Notes: generated by a model not told the origin, from the letters alone. A stretch of 63,814 nt of DNA from Clostridiales bacterium (GCA_029066805.1 JAIEFT010000016.1:1-63814), one strand, 5' to 3'. Shown: positions 19,685 through 26,107, numbered from the stretch's first letter. Numbers and translations are program-made.

Positions 19685-19921
19685 TTATATATTTAAATCT
19701 AAATACCACACGAACTGAACTTTGTTTTTGCAATCCTTCTCATGGTAATACGCGTACATATCAACTTTTGATAATAGCGCGCCTTGTTTTTTGTAAAACT
19801 TACAAGCCGGAACATTATTATTCTGACACTCTATAATCATTTTGCCGCTGTCCAAATATTCATTACGATAATGTTTTATTATTTCACTCCGGCTATAGAT
19901 AAAGCCATATTCATAAGCCAT
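19685..19921 (-). pseudogene. GNAT acetyltransferase, C-terminal remnant
   Basis: Seventy-eight codons remain. MIIECQNNNVPACKFYKKQG matches the acetyl-CoA-binding C-terminal part of GNAT N-acetyltransferases (typical ETQ-x2-N-x-P-A-x2-FY-x-K-x-G). The N-terminal half is missing, and the frame overlaps the 3' end of the neighbouring XRE gene. This is a decayed gene at the left edge of the accessory region. Confidence 0.6.
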
Positions 19922-20724
19922 TTTAATGCCGACGGCACGGCTTCTTTTAAAATCGCAAATACGGTGGAAGCGTCATAACCCGAAAAATCATTTTGAATAC
20001 CGGTAAAATGTGTGTAAAGTGTGCCGTCGGCTTTTGTCGCTCCAATGGCAACCATTGCCGTAGCGTTATCCCCGAAAGCAAAATAGTGTCCTTTAGCTAA
20101 TGCTCCTACTGCAAATTGCCCGATTGAAATCGCTCCGCAAGACATAACGCCGATTGAAATCGCTCCAAACGATATAATGCCGATAGATATTGCGCCGCCG
20201 CTAAAGAACCCTAATGCAAACGATCCAAAGCCGAAAAAGCCGATTCCAAGTATTCCCAAACCGAGAAAGCCCAACGCCAATAACCCAAAGGACAACAGCC
20301 CGAGTGAAAGTAATCCTATCGAAACAACGCCTATAGACTTAAATCCGATAGCAACGATTCCTTTTGCCGTTTTACCTCTGACGAAATTTATGTGAACCAA
20401 CGGAATGCCGCGCACAGTTCTTTTGGATTTGTATTCGTAATTGAAAATTTTACTCAGATAAAACCCATGATGCGCAATGGCTACTTCCGGCACATAAGAC
20501 GCTTGCGGTTTATTCTCTTTTTCCGTGACGCTATCCTTTAGCAAGTAATCAAGCGAACAATCAAACAATTCGCTCATACGAATAAGCTTGTCTGTTTCGG
20601 GATATGTAATATCCGATTCCCATTTGCTTATAGACTGTCTGGAAACGCCGAGCTTGTCGGCAAGTTGCTCCTGCGTGATATTCTTTTCTTTGCGCGCTCT
20701 TGCAAGCTTTTCACCTAACGTCAT
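19879..20724 (-). CDS. XRE regulator fused to a glycine-periodic repeat domain
   Basis: 281 residues with a GGAGG ribosome binding site. Residues ~1-65 form a clear HTH_3/XRE domain (LGEKLARARKEKNITQEQLA, VSRQSISKWES). Residues ~115-225 consist of a striking Gly periodicity (IGFKSIGVVSIGLLSLGLLS, FGAISIGVMSCGAISIG), one small/Gly residue every ~4-6 positions between aliphatics. It could form membrane-spanning or beta-solenoid-like stacks. A short Cys-free helix ends the protein. An inverted repeat just upstream could be its operator. The fusion suggests a membrane-linked or oligomer-forming regulator. No ligand is known. Confidence 0.75.
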   Translation of the reverse strand: MTLGEKLARARKEKNITQEQLADKLGVSRQSISKWESDITYPETDKLIRMSELFDCSLDYLLKDSVTEKENKPQASYVPEVAIAHHGFYLSKIFNYEYKSKRTVRGIPLVHINFVRGKTAKGIVAIGFKSIGVVSIGLLSLGLLSFGLLALGFLGLGILGIGFFGFGSFALGFFSGGAISIGIISFGAISIGVMSCGAISIGQFAVGALAKGHYFAFGDNATAMVAIGATKADGTLYTHFTGIQNDFSGYDASTVFAILKEAVPSALKWLMNMALSIAGVK

Positions 20725-20745
20725 AAAAACCTCCGTGGAATGTTA

Positions 20746-20763
20746 TGCCTATATTGTAAGGCA
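20746..20763. promoter_or_regulatory. Candidate operator of the XRE gene
   Basis: Inverted repeat TGCCT-N8-AGGCA lies ~22 bp upstream of the XRE start codon and overlaps a minus-strand TACAAT (-10-like) hexamer. The position fits autoregulation. The remaining ~225 bp up to the next gene show nothing else. Confidence 0.4.
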
Positions 20764-20990
20764 TTTTTACTTTTCGCACCACCAATTTTGTGTTTCTAAA
20801 TGTAAACTTGAGGTTGCATTATTCAATATGATGCAAATTTGCAGCCGCATAATCTTTTGCAAAGCTTTAATACTTCGTCGTTTTGAAAATTGTGTACTTC
20901 GTATCTCTTTCACTGTCCGAAAATCGTAAGATGAAAACAATCTTGTCTTTTGCAATGTACTCATCCCAATAGCTTATTTCAAGATGCTTA

Positions 20991-21362
20991 TTATTTCAGT
21001 TTGAAAATCGCTCTATCGTATGACATATCAATAAGATTTTGCAGTGTTTCCATAGATACACCGTCTACCGCTACGGTGCTCTTATACTTAGCTTGAACAG
21101 GCGGGCAATGCCATCCCTTAACAATGATATCCGCATAATCGCTCCGCAGCTTTTGCGCCGTGCACTCGTCCGTCGAAAAAGTTAGTTTAAGTTCACGGTC
21201 GAGCACAAAGATTTCCGCAAATATAACATTTTTGCGTGAGTTCTTAACTTTGACTGTTATGTAGTCCGCACCGAACGGATAATCCACATACGCGCCGTTC
21301 TTTTGCAAACAGTAATCAAGTATTTCCGTATCGTGAATATAATCAAGCAGCTCGCTATTCAT
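20991..21362 (-). CDS. MmcQ/YjbR family protein
   Basis: 123 residues. ATG 21362 is preferred because GGAG lies 7-8 nt upstream, and a TTG four codons earlier overlaps that site. The sequence has the family pattern DYPFGADYITVKV ... FAEIFV ... LTFSTDE ... VKGWHCPPVQAKYKSTV. MmcQ/YjbR proteins have a CyaY-like or double-wing fold and are suspected nucleic-acid-binding proteins. Their biochemical role is unsettled. It is a single gene, and no operon partner is seen. Confidence 0.8.
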   Translation of the reverse strand: MNSELLDYIHDTEILDYCLQKNGAYVDYPFGADYITVKVKNSRKNVIFAEIFVLDRELKLTFSTDECTAQKLRSDYADIIVKGWHCPPVQAKYKSTVAVDGVSMETLQNLIDMSYDRAIFKLK

Positions 21363-21548
21363 TATTATCTCCAAACCGATTTAGCAAAAACATTATATCA
21401 TAGCAAAAGCATAAAAACAATGATTTTTAAAATCCAAAACCAATTCGACACTATGGCGGGCGAGCGGGAGGAGGGTAAACGAAGTCGCAAGCTAATGAAG
21501 AAATGAAGCGAAGCGCCGAAATCGATGTCAATTAGCGCAAGCGGCGCT

Positions 21549-21597
21549 CCACCAGAAAAAACCTTAAACGAAATTCGTTTAAGGTTTTTTCTGGTGG
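21549..21597. terminator. Perfect 24-bp inverted repeat, bidirectional terminator-like
   Basis: The arms at 21549-21572 and 21574-21597 are exact complements around a single base and contain A6 and T6 runs. It directly abuts the tRNA-Val 3'-end copy, just as a terminator follows the intact tRNA at 24.85 kb. Confidence 0.7.
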
Positions 21598-21606
21598 GCA
21601 ATACAG
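21592..21606 (-). repeat. Duplicated 3' end of tRNA-Val (candidate attachment site)
   Basis: TGGTGGGCAATACAG is identical, base for base and in the same orientation, to 24887-24901, which encodes the CCA end, discriminator base, 3' acceptor strand and the first T-stem bases of tRNA-Val. The rest of the tRNA is absent here. This is the usual footprint of an element that inserted at a tRNA 3' end. Confidence 0.6.
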
Positions 21607-21780
21607 AGATGCCCGCGGACTGCGCGGGCGGGCTTTGCACTGCGTGCAAGCGCCTAGCGAACATGCATGTATTTAAATCACCGCGAAGCGGTCAAAATCT
21701 ATTCACTTTTCACTATTACTTATTACTTCCAAAAATCATGTAAAATTAAATGAATAGTTAAGAGTGAATAGTGAATAAGT

Positions 21781-21816
21781 AAAAATCGCCAATGCCTTTA
21801 CGCATTGACGATTTTT
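21781..21816. terminator. Bidirectional terminator
   Basis: Hairpin AAAAATCG-N2-AATGC / GCATT-N2-CGATTTTT. It lies downstream of the minus-strand membrane protein gene at 21879. Confidence 0.7.
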
Positions 21817-21878
21817 GGTGGAGCAGTCATAACCTAAAACGAATAATTATTTATAGATTACAAATATAGTAATATTGC

Positions 21879-22304
21879 TTATCGCGATATTTTATCACTA
21901 TATTCATCTTGTTTTTTTGAAAGTCTTTTTAGTTTAATAGCAACTATAACAATGAAAATAATTATAGGGATACAAAATATGCATAGTAAAAGTGTTAATT
22001 TTAATGGATAAGATGTTAGCCCAAAAATGAAATTTAAAAGAAAACCAAATCCACCAAGAGCAAGAACAAGTATAAAGTTAACTAATATAATCTTGCCGTA
22101 GCCTTTTTGCGTAAGAATTATCAATGCTAAGATAGTTATATCAATTATTGCCAAACTCACGATAAATGAGAAAAGTATAATAATATGATAATACCAAAGA
22201 AAAGTATAAATTGTTAATGCATAAAGATAAAACCAAAGAACTGCAATAGTGAGTAATAAATTGCACATAGTAATGCAAATAATTTTCCCTTCATGCTTTT
22301 TCAT
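21879..22304 (-). CDS. Small four-helix membrane protein in AT-rich island
   Basis: 141 residues from the ATG with GGAGG 8 nt upstream (minus-strand start at 22304). The frame is open further but lacks a ribosome binding site there. Four hydrophobic stretches dominate, and the chain ends in a Lys/Arg-rich tail (KLKRLSKKQDEYSDK). Codon and base usage are clearly more AT-rich than in the flanking genes, consistent with acquisition by transfer. I recognise no family. Confidence 0.65.
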   Translation of the reverse strand: MKKHEGKIICITMCNLLLTIAVLWFYLYALTIYTFLWYYHIIILFSFIVSLAIIDITILALIILTQKGYGKIILVNFILVLALGGFGFLLNFIFGLTSYPLKLTLLLCIFCIPIIIFIVIVAIKLKRLSKKQDEYSDKISR

Positions 22305-22369
22305 AGTAACCTCCACAAAAAAGTGCGCCCCAATACGGAACGCACTCCAACAGTACACTCCATATTGTT

Positions 22370-22445
22370 GCTACACAATTCCATAAGACGGAAAGAGAGG
22401 TACTAATTGGCTATACCGCTCCGTCTTATGATTAAATTGTGTAGC
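22370..22445. repeat. Long interrupted inverted repeat upstream of the membrane protein gene
   Basis: GCTACACAATT + CATAAGACGGA (22370-22392) is mirrored by TCCGTCTTATG + AATTGTGTAGC (22420-22445). The arms total 22 paired bases with small internal loops around a 27-nt apical loop. It lies ~65 bp upstream of the minus-strand gene at 22304. It could be a structured leader, a small mobile repeat or a recombination site. Confidence 0.6.
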
Positions 22446-22600
22446 ATAATGAGTATAGCATATTACAGAACAAAAATCAATGCATTTACAAAGACAATTC
22501 TAAAATGATATTCGGGCGTGAACTCAAATAAAAACACTGACATACATTAACATCGCAAATGTTTATTAGTCTACTTACAAATAACTTAAATAAGACATAG

Positions 22601-22627
22601 AGTTGTATGTATGTAATACATACAACT
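22601..22627. promoter_or_regulatory. Perfect 12-bp inverted repeat
   Basis: AGTTGTATGTAT-GTA-ATACATACAACT lies ~50 bp upstream of the -35 box of the small-peptide promoter. No T tract follows, so an operator is more likely than a terminator. Apart from this and the 22370 hairpin, 22305-22678 shows only AT-rich sequence. Confidence 0.45.
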
Positions 22628-22678
22628 ACAATAGATAAAAAATTTTATGAAAATCATTATGATATAATATAAAAATAC

Positions 22679-22707
22679 TTGACATCACCTCGTTCGTATT
22701 ATATAAT
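22679..22707 (+). promoter_or_regulatory. Perfect sigma-A promoter of the small-peptide genes
   Basis: TTGACA (22679-22684), 17-bp spacer and TATAAT (22702-22707), an exact consensus. Strong constitutive transcription toward the two short frames is expected unless repressed. Confidence 0.8.
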
Positions 22708-22753
22708 TATATTGAACAAGACAATTTGTTTATTCTTTAAGGAGATAAAAAAT

Positions 22754-22834
22754 ATGAATGTATTTAATTATGGAATGCTATTAAATTGTGTGTATTTTAA
22801 TTTACTTAAAAACATGGAGGGGGTAATCTTATGA
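22754..22834 (+). CDS. 26-residue leader peptide frame
   Basis: Starts ATG 22754 after AAGGAG and encodes MNVFNYGMLLNCVYFNLLKN followed by six residues. Its TGA overlaps the ATG of the next frame (ATGA, 22831-22834). The next gene's GGAGGGGG ribosome binding site is inside it. This is probably a translational-coupling leader rather than a functional protein. Confidence 0.5.
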   Translation: MNVFNYGMLLNCVYFNLLKNMEGVIL

Positions 22835-22959
22835 AAAAATTACATAAACGGTTTATGCGTACAATTAAAGTAATAGGAGCTATATTTGGAGCGCTATGCA
22901 CATTGCTTGAATTCTCAACTACAATAATGCTATTGATAGTACAAGCCAATCAAATATAG
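22831..22959 (+). CDS. 42-residue cationic membrane peptide
   Basis: ATG 22831 has a strong GGAGGGGG site. The N-terminus is basic (MKKLHKRFMRTIK), followed by a hydrophobic helix long enough to span the membrane (VIGAIFGALCTLLEFSTTIM, then LLIVQ). The layout resembles type I toxin peptides, holin-like peptides or small membrane regulators. No family can be assigned. An exact-consensus promoter upstream and a terminator-like hairpin downstream make it a complete small transcription unit. Confidence 0.55.
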   Translation: MKKLHKRFMRTIKVIGAIFGALCTLLEFSTTIMLLIVQANQI

Positions 22960-23115
22960 CGTTATGCAAAATAAAAAACTACTCGAATTTTACATATGCT
23001 AACGTAAGGGGCGGATAGTTACAATTTAGTGGAGCAGTAATAATATAAAACGAATTATATGCAATAAATTAATATTTACACTAATTGCAACTATAAAACT
23101 AAATCTGGCACTATA

Positions 23116-23175
23116 GCGGGTGCTTGATATATACCAAGTGCGCGGGGCGGCTTTGGTTATGCACCCGCCGTTTTT
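23116..23175 (+). terminator. GC-rich hairpin with T tract after the small-peptide unit
   Basis: GCGGGTGC (23116-23123) pairs with GCACCCGC (23161-23168), with an inner ACCAA/TTGGT stem, and is followed by GTTTTT. The 22960-23384 interval otherwise holds the second GTGGAGCAGT direct-repeat copy (~23029), a palindrome and the next promoter. Confidence 0.55.
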
Positions 23176-23290
23176 GATATGACCGAACGACAAAACCGAA
23201 ACGCCGAGCCTGCATCGGCAACGCCGATTGATAAAATGTCTCTACTCTATCAATGATAGATTCACTCTAAAAATCAGAAATGTAGAAATT

Positions 23291-23306
23291 ACCACAAATT
23301 TGTGGT
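23291..23306. promoter_or_regulatory. Perfect 16-bp palindrome upstream of the protease promoter
   Basis: ACCACAAATTTGTGGT lies 20 bp upstream of the -35 box at 23326. This is a typical position and symmetry for a dimeric regulator site. The regulator is not identified. Confidence 0.45.
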
Positions 23307-23325
23307 GGTCTAATTATCTATGGGC

Positions 23326-23354
23326 TTGACAAAAATACCCCAGTTTGATATACT
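23326..23354 (+). promoter_or_regulatory. Sigma-A promoter of the SDH protease gene
   Basis: TTGACA (23326-23331), 17-bp spacer and TATACT (23349-23354). The transcript should begin near 23361, just before the AGGAGG at 23369-23374. Confidence 0.8.
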
Positions 23355-23384
23355 AATACATACTAATTAGGAGGAAACGGTAAT

Positions 23385-24263
23385 TTGGCTACTTGGGAAG
23401 AAATATTTCAAGATATACAGCCTGCGAAGTGTATTGAACGAAAAATTAGTGATGCCTTTAAGCAGTTGACAAAAGAGACAGGTCGTAATGCAATAATTTA
23501 TTTTTCTGCATGGCAACAAAAACCTGGTATAAATGGGAATTTTTCAATTGATGATAACGACCGAAATGGTTTCATGTCTGTCCTAAATGGAGTAGATAAG
23601 ACAAAAGGGCTTGATTTAATATTACATACGCCTGGTGGCGACCTAGCGGCAACCAAATCCATTGTTGAATATTTGTCACAGTTTTTTAATGATGATATTC
23701 GAGTTATTGTACCGCATACGGCAATGTCTGCGGGAACTATGATAGCTTGCGCAGCAAAAGAAATTTATTTGGGGTTGCACTCAAATCTTGGACCTATCGA
23801 TCCACAGATTGGCGGAGCTCCCGCAAATGAATACCTTAAATTGCTAAAAAATGCTCAAAATGACTATAATGCCAATAAAAATATTAGATATTGGCAAGAA
23901 GTTTTACAGAAGTATCCGCCAACTTTCTTTGGGCAATGTGAAAATGCCATAATTGTATCAAAAAAATATGTATATTCTTGGTTGGAAAGGAATATGCTTA
24001 AAGATAATGATGCAAAAGAAATTAATGAAACCGTGGAATATTTGGCAAATTATGATTATCACTTGCAACATAATACTCGTTTGCACATAAATGAATTAAG
24101 AGATAAAACATGTTTAAAAATCATTCCGCTAGAAGACAATGGTAAGTTGCAAGATTTATTTTTAACAATATATCATTGTATTCTTATATATGTAAATACA
24201 TTTCCTTGCTCTAAGATAATTATGAATCATAAAGGAAAATCATTTATAACAAACCATAACTAG
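23385..24263 (+). CDS. SDH/ClpP-fold serine protease-like protein
   Basis: 292 residues with a TTG start, chosen because AGGAGG lies 10 nt upstream. The sequence follows the serine dehydrogenase proteinase family (PF01972, ClpP/crotonase fold): LDLILHTPGGDLAATKSI, then VIVPHTAMSAGTMIACAAKE, where the S in A-M-S-A-G-T is the likely nucleophile, and LGPIDPQIGG. There is no signal peptide or transmembrane helix at the N-terminus. The C-terminal ~40 residues are hydrophobic and Cys/Ile-rich. It is AT-rich like the rest of the island and is followed 11 nt later by a 58-residue gene with its own AGGAGG, so it forms a two-gene operon. In phage-defence islands such proteases are sometimes effectors. 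That role here is inference. Confidence 0.75.
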   Translation: MATWEEIFQDIQPAKCIERKISDAFKQLTKETGRNAIIYFSAWQQKPGINGNFSIDDNDRNGFMSVLNGVDKTKGLDLILHTPGGDLAATKSIVEYLSQFFNDDIRVIVPHTAMSAGTMIACAAKEIYLGLHSNLGPIDPQIGGAPANEYLKLLKNAQNDYNANKNIRYWQEVLQKYPPTFFGQCENAIIVSKKYVYSWLERNMLKDNDAKEINETVEYLANYDYHLQHNTRLHINELRDKTCLKIIPLEDNGKLQDLFLTIYHCILIYVNTFPCSKIIMNHKGKSFITNHN

Positions 24264-24274
24264 GAGGGCTTAGT

Positions 24275-24451
24275 ATGATAACTGCTATTGAAGAAAAAAA
24301 AGATAATGCAACGCAAAAAGCTACGGTGCTTTACGAATTGCTTAATATTAAACAAGATGGTTTTATTAAAGAGGATGAGGTTGGCATGATGCATGAAAAA
24401 CAAATGCAAGCCTTATATAATGATTTTAAAAATTCATGTTATAATAATTAG
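24275..24451 (+). CDS. 58-residue acidic small protein paired with the SDH protease
   Basis: ATG 24275 with AGGAGG at ~24262. The product begins MITAIEEKKDNATQKATVLY and continues with a charged helix-forming stretch (KQDGFIKEDEVGMMHEKQM), ending NSCYNN. No family is recognised. The 11-nt gap to the protease stop and the shared promoter imply co-expression. It could be an adaptor, an inhibitor or a substrate. Confidence 0.6.
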   Translation: MITAIEEKKDNATQKATVLYELLNIKQDGFIKEDEVGMMHEKQMQALYNDFKNSCYNN

Positions 24452-24463
24452 CAATAAAGAAGA

Positions 24464-24694
24464 TTGAAAGAAATGTTTATCAATCGAATAGAATTATATG
24501 ACGACGAGATAGTGGTATGGTTTAACTATTCCGACCGCACAAATCCCGACAATCCGGATACGGACAGTCGGGATTTTATTTTGCAAGAAAACTATAAAAT
24601 GACCGGTACAAGCCGTTTTGTTATTGCGTCGTTTCGAGGAGCAAATTTGTTTGCTTGCAAGTGCAAATTTGCGACGATGACAGAATGCATTTAA
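24464..24694 (+). pseudogene. Serine recombinase, C-terminal remnant
   Basis: The stretch MFINRIELYDDEIVVWFNYS resembles the extreme C-terminus of large serine recombinases of Firmicutes mobile elements (pattern FVN-x-I/V-x-x-Y/F-DD-x-x-V-x-x-F/Y-NY). Only ~55 codons match. The catalytic resolvase domain is absent, and the frame then runs into Phe/Cys-rich sequence unlike the family. Its location ~200 bp from the tRNA-Val 3' end is where an integrase or recombinase gene of an inserted element would be expected. Confidence 0.5.
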
Positions 24695-24845
24695 TCTCAT
24701 AGCGCGCTATGGGATAGTGCGCGGAAGCGGACAAAATTAGCGCATGCGCGAATTTTGCAATGCCGACTATAAAGAATACGTTACGATAGCTTAAACGCCG
24801 TTAAACGCAAAAACACGCCGTTTAACAGCGCGCTTAGTGCAAAGC

Positions 24846-24879
24846 AAAACCCAGTCTAACCGTTAGTGGTTCGACTGGG
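24846..24879 (-). terminator. Terminator of tRNA-Val
   Basis: CCCAGTC-T-AACC ... GGTT-C-GACTGGG (24850-24879). On the minus strand the hairpin is followed by TTTTGCTTT. It starts 8 nt past the tRNA CCA end. Between the recombinase remnant and this site (24695-24845) only short GC-rich repeats such as CGCCGTTTAAC are seen. Confidence 0.75.
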
Positions 24880-24886
24880 TTGTTGA

Positions 24887-24962
24887 TGGTGGGCAATACA
24901 GGGCTCGAACCTGTGACTTTCACCACGTCAAGATGACACTCTCCCAGCTGAGTTAATTGCCC
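24887..24962 (-). tRNA. tRNA-Val (anticodon GAC)
   Basis: A 76-nt minus-strand gene. Acceptor stem GGGCAAT/ATTGCCC, D-arm with AGCTGGGAGAG, anticodon stem TCATC/GGTGA around loop TTGACGT (anticodon GAC, reads GUC), variable AAGTC, T-arm ACAGG-TTCGAGC-CCTGT, discriminator A and an encoded CCA. The D-loop is close to that of other clostridial tRNA-Val(GAC). Its 3' end is duplicated at 21592-21606. Confidence 0.95.
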
Positions 24963-24981
24963 ATATTTATTTGTATTTATA

Positions 24982-25010
24982 AGTTTAGTATATTTTGGCT
25001 TTTTTGTCAA
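24982..25010 (-). promoter_or_regulatory. Promoter of tRNA-Val
   Basis: On the minus strand, TTGACA (25010-25005), 17-bp spacer and TAAACT (24987-24982), ~20 nt upstream of the tRNA 5' end. Confidence 0.6.
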
Positions 25011-25018
25011 GCGTTTAC

Positions 25019-25047
25019 TTGTATTTGTTTTGCAAATATGTTAAAAT
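25019..25047 (+). promoter_or_regulatory. Promoter of dtd, leaderless arrangement
   Basis: TTGTAT (25019-25024), 17-bp spacer and TAAAAT (25042-25047). The ATG of dtd begins only 6 nt after the -10 box, so the mRNA should start at or next to the start codon. No Shine-Dalgarno sequence is seen. Confidence 0.6.
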
Positions 25048-25053
25048 GGCGGT

Positions 25054-25506
25054 ATGAAAGCTGTTATTCAAAGGGTGAACGAGGCAACACTATCTGTTGA
25101 TGGCGATATCAAGGCGGCGATAGGGCGCGGCTTGGTGGTTTACGTCGGCATAGAGCAGCCGGATACGGAGGCAGACATTGTTGCCATGTGCAAGAAAATT
25201 TCCGCTATGCGCATCTTTTCCGACGACGCAGGCAAAATGAATCTGTCCGTCGCCGACGTAAGAGGGGAAATTCTTTTGGTGTCTAACTTTACCCTGTGCG
25301 CGGATATATCGCACGGCAATCGCCCGAGCTTTTCCTTTGCTATGCGCCCCGCACTACAGGCGAGCCTTATGTTCGAATACTGCGTAAACGTAATGCGCGA
25401 TCTTTTGCGCGAGCACGGACTTTCGGACAACGTCAAGAGCGGCATATTCGGCGCGGACATGCGCATAGACCAATCCAACGACGGGCCAGTCACAATTATT
25501 TATTGA
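25054..25506 (+). CDS. dtd: D-aminoacyl-tRNA deacylase
   Basis: 150 residues, full family length. It hydrolyses the ester bond of D-amino acids mischarged on tRNA in the cytosol. The N-terminus MKAVIQRVNEATLSVDGDIK is typical. The conserved SQFTL motif appears as SNFTL, with Asn in place of Gln, and the cis-Pro motif NxGPVT is present (NDGPVT) near the C-terminus. It heads the dtd-queH-uvrC-hprK cluster and appears to be read from a leaderless mRNA. Confidence 0.93.
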   Translation: MKAVIQRVNEATLSVDGDIKAAIGRGLVVYVGIEQPDTEADIVAMCKKISAMRIFSDDAGKMNLSVADVRGEILLVSNFTLCADISHGNRPSFSFAMRPALQASLMFEYCVNVMRDLLREHGLSDNVKSGIFGADMRIDQSNDGPVTIIY

Positions 25507-25537
25507 TACTTTTACTTATATTGCGGTTACTTTATTG

Positions 25538-26107
25538 ATGGACGAGCTGACTAACAAAAAAATATTGCTTCACGCCTGTTGCGGACCGTGTAGCCTGGGC
25601 GCGATAGAGCCGCTATTAAACGACGGCGCGGATATAACATTGTTCTATTATAATCCGTGCATTATTGACGGGGAGTTCGATTTGCGACTTACAGCGCTCA
25701 AAACCGTAGCCGATTATTACCGACTTCCGCTTATCGTCCCGTCGCATGACTATTCGTTTTTTTCTTCATACGCTAAGGCATACGCCTACGCGCCCGAGGG
25801 CGGGGAGCGGTGCGGTTTGTGCATGGAGGACAGACTCAGGGCTGCTGCAATCTACGCCGGCGAGCACGGGTTCGACCTTTACTCCACCACGCTCACGGTT
25901 AGCCCGCACAAAAACAGTAAACTTATATTTTCGCTCGCGGATGCAATAAAAGAGGGCGCGCCGTTCTTGCCGCGCGACTTTAAAAAGCGCGATGGGTTTT
26001 TGCTGTCTACCAGACGCGCGAAAGAGCTTGGTATTTACAGACAGAAATTTTGCGGCTGCGAATATTCGTACGAAAACGCTATGCGCCGAGAGGGAGGGAG
26101 CGTATGA
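25538..26107 (+). CDS. queH: Epoxyqueuosine reductase QueH
   Basis: 189 residues from ATG 25538 (a TTG directly before it is also in frame). It belongs to the QueH (DUF208) family, which reduces epoxyqueuosine to queuosine in tRNA wobble positions. The Cys signature is complete: HACCGPC at ~10-16, RCGLC in the middle and FCGCEYS near the end, supplying metal and iron-sulfur ligands. Its stop overlaps the uvrC start (ATGA at 26104), so translation is coupled. Confidence 0.92.
   Translation: MDELTNKKILLHACCGPCSLGAIEPLLNDGADITLFYYNPCIIDGEFDLRLTALKTVADYYRLPLIVPSHDYSFFSSYAKAYAYAPEGGERCGLCMEDRLRAAAIYAGEHGFDLYSTTLTVSPHKNSKLIFSLADAIKEGAPFLPRDFKKRDGFLLSTRRAKELGIYRQKFCGCEYSYENAMRREGGSV

Larger units (their letters stand above)
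21363..21878. other. Gene-free, repeat-rich left edge of the accessory island
   Basis: There is no credible gene in these 516 bp. They contain a GC-rich near-palindromic patch (21440-21545), the 49-bp inverted repeat at 21549-21597, a copy of the tRNA-Val 3' end at 21592-21606, GC hairpins (21607-21655), an AT-rich repeat patch (21700-21780), a terminator (21781-21816) and the first copy of a direct repeat starting GTGGAGCAGT (~21818). Confidence 0.6.

Noticed and set aside
20767..20964. 65-codon minus-strand frame upstream of the XRE gene
   Set aside because: No ribosome binding site, no domain, in a plain intergenic region.
21398..21664. 88-codon minus-strand frame across the inverted repeat
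   Set aside because: It is read through a perfect hairpin and GC-rich repeats and has no start signal or family.
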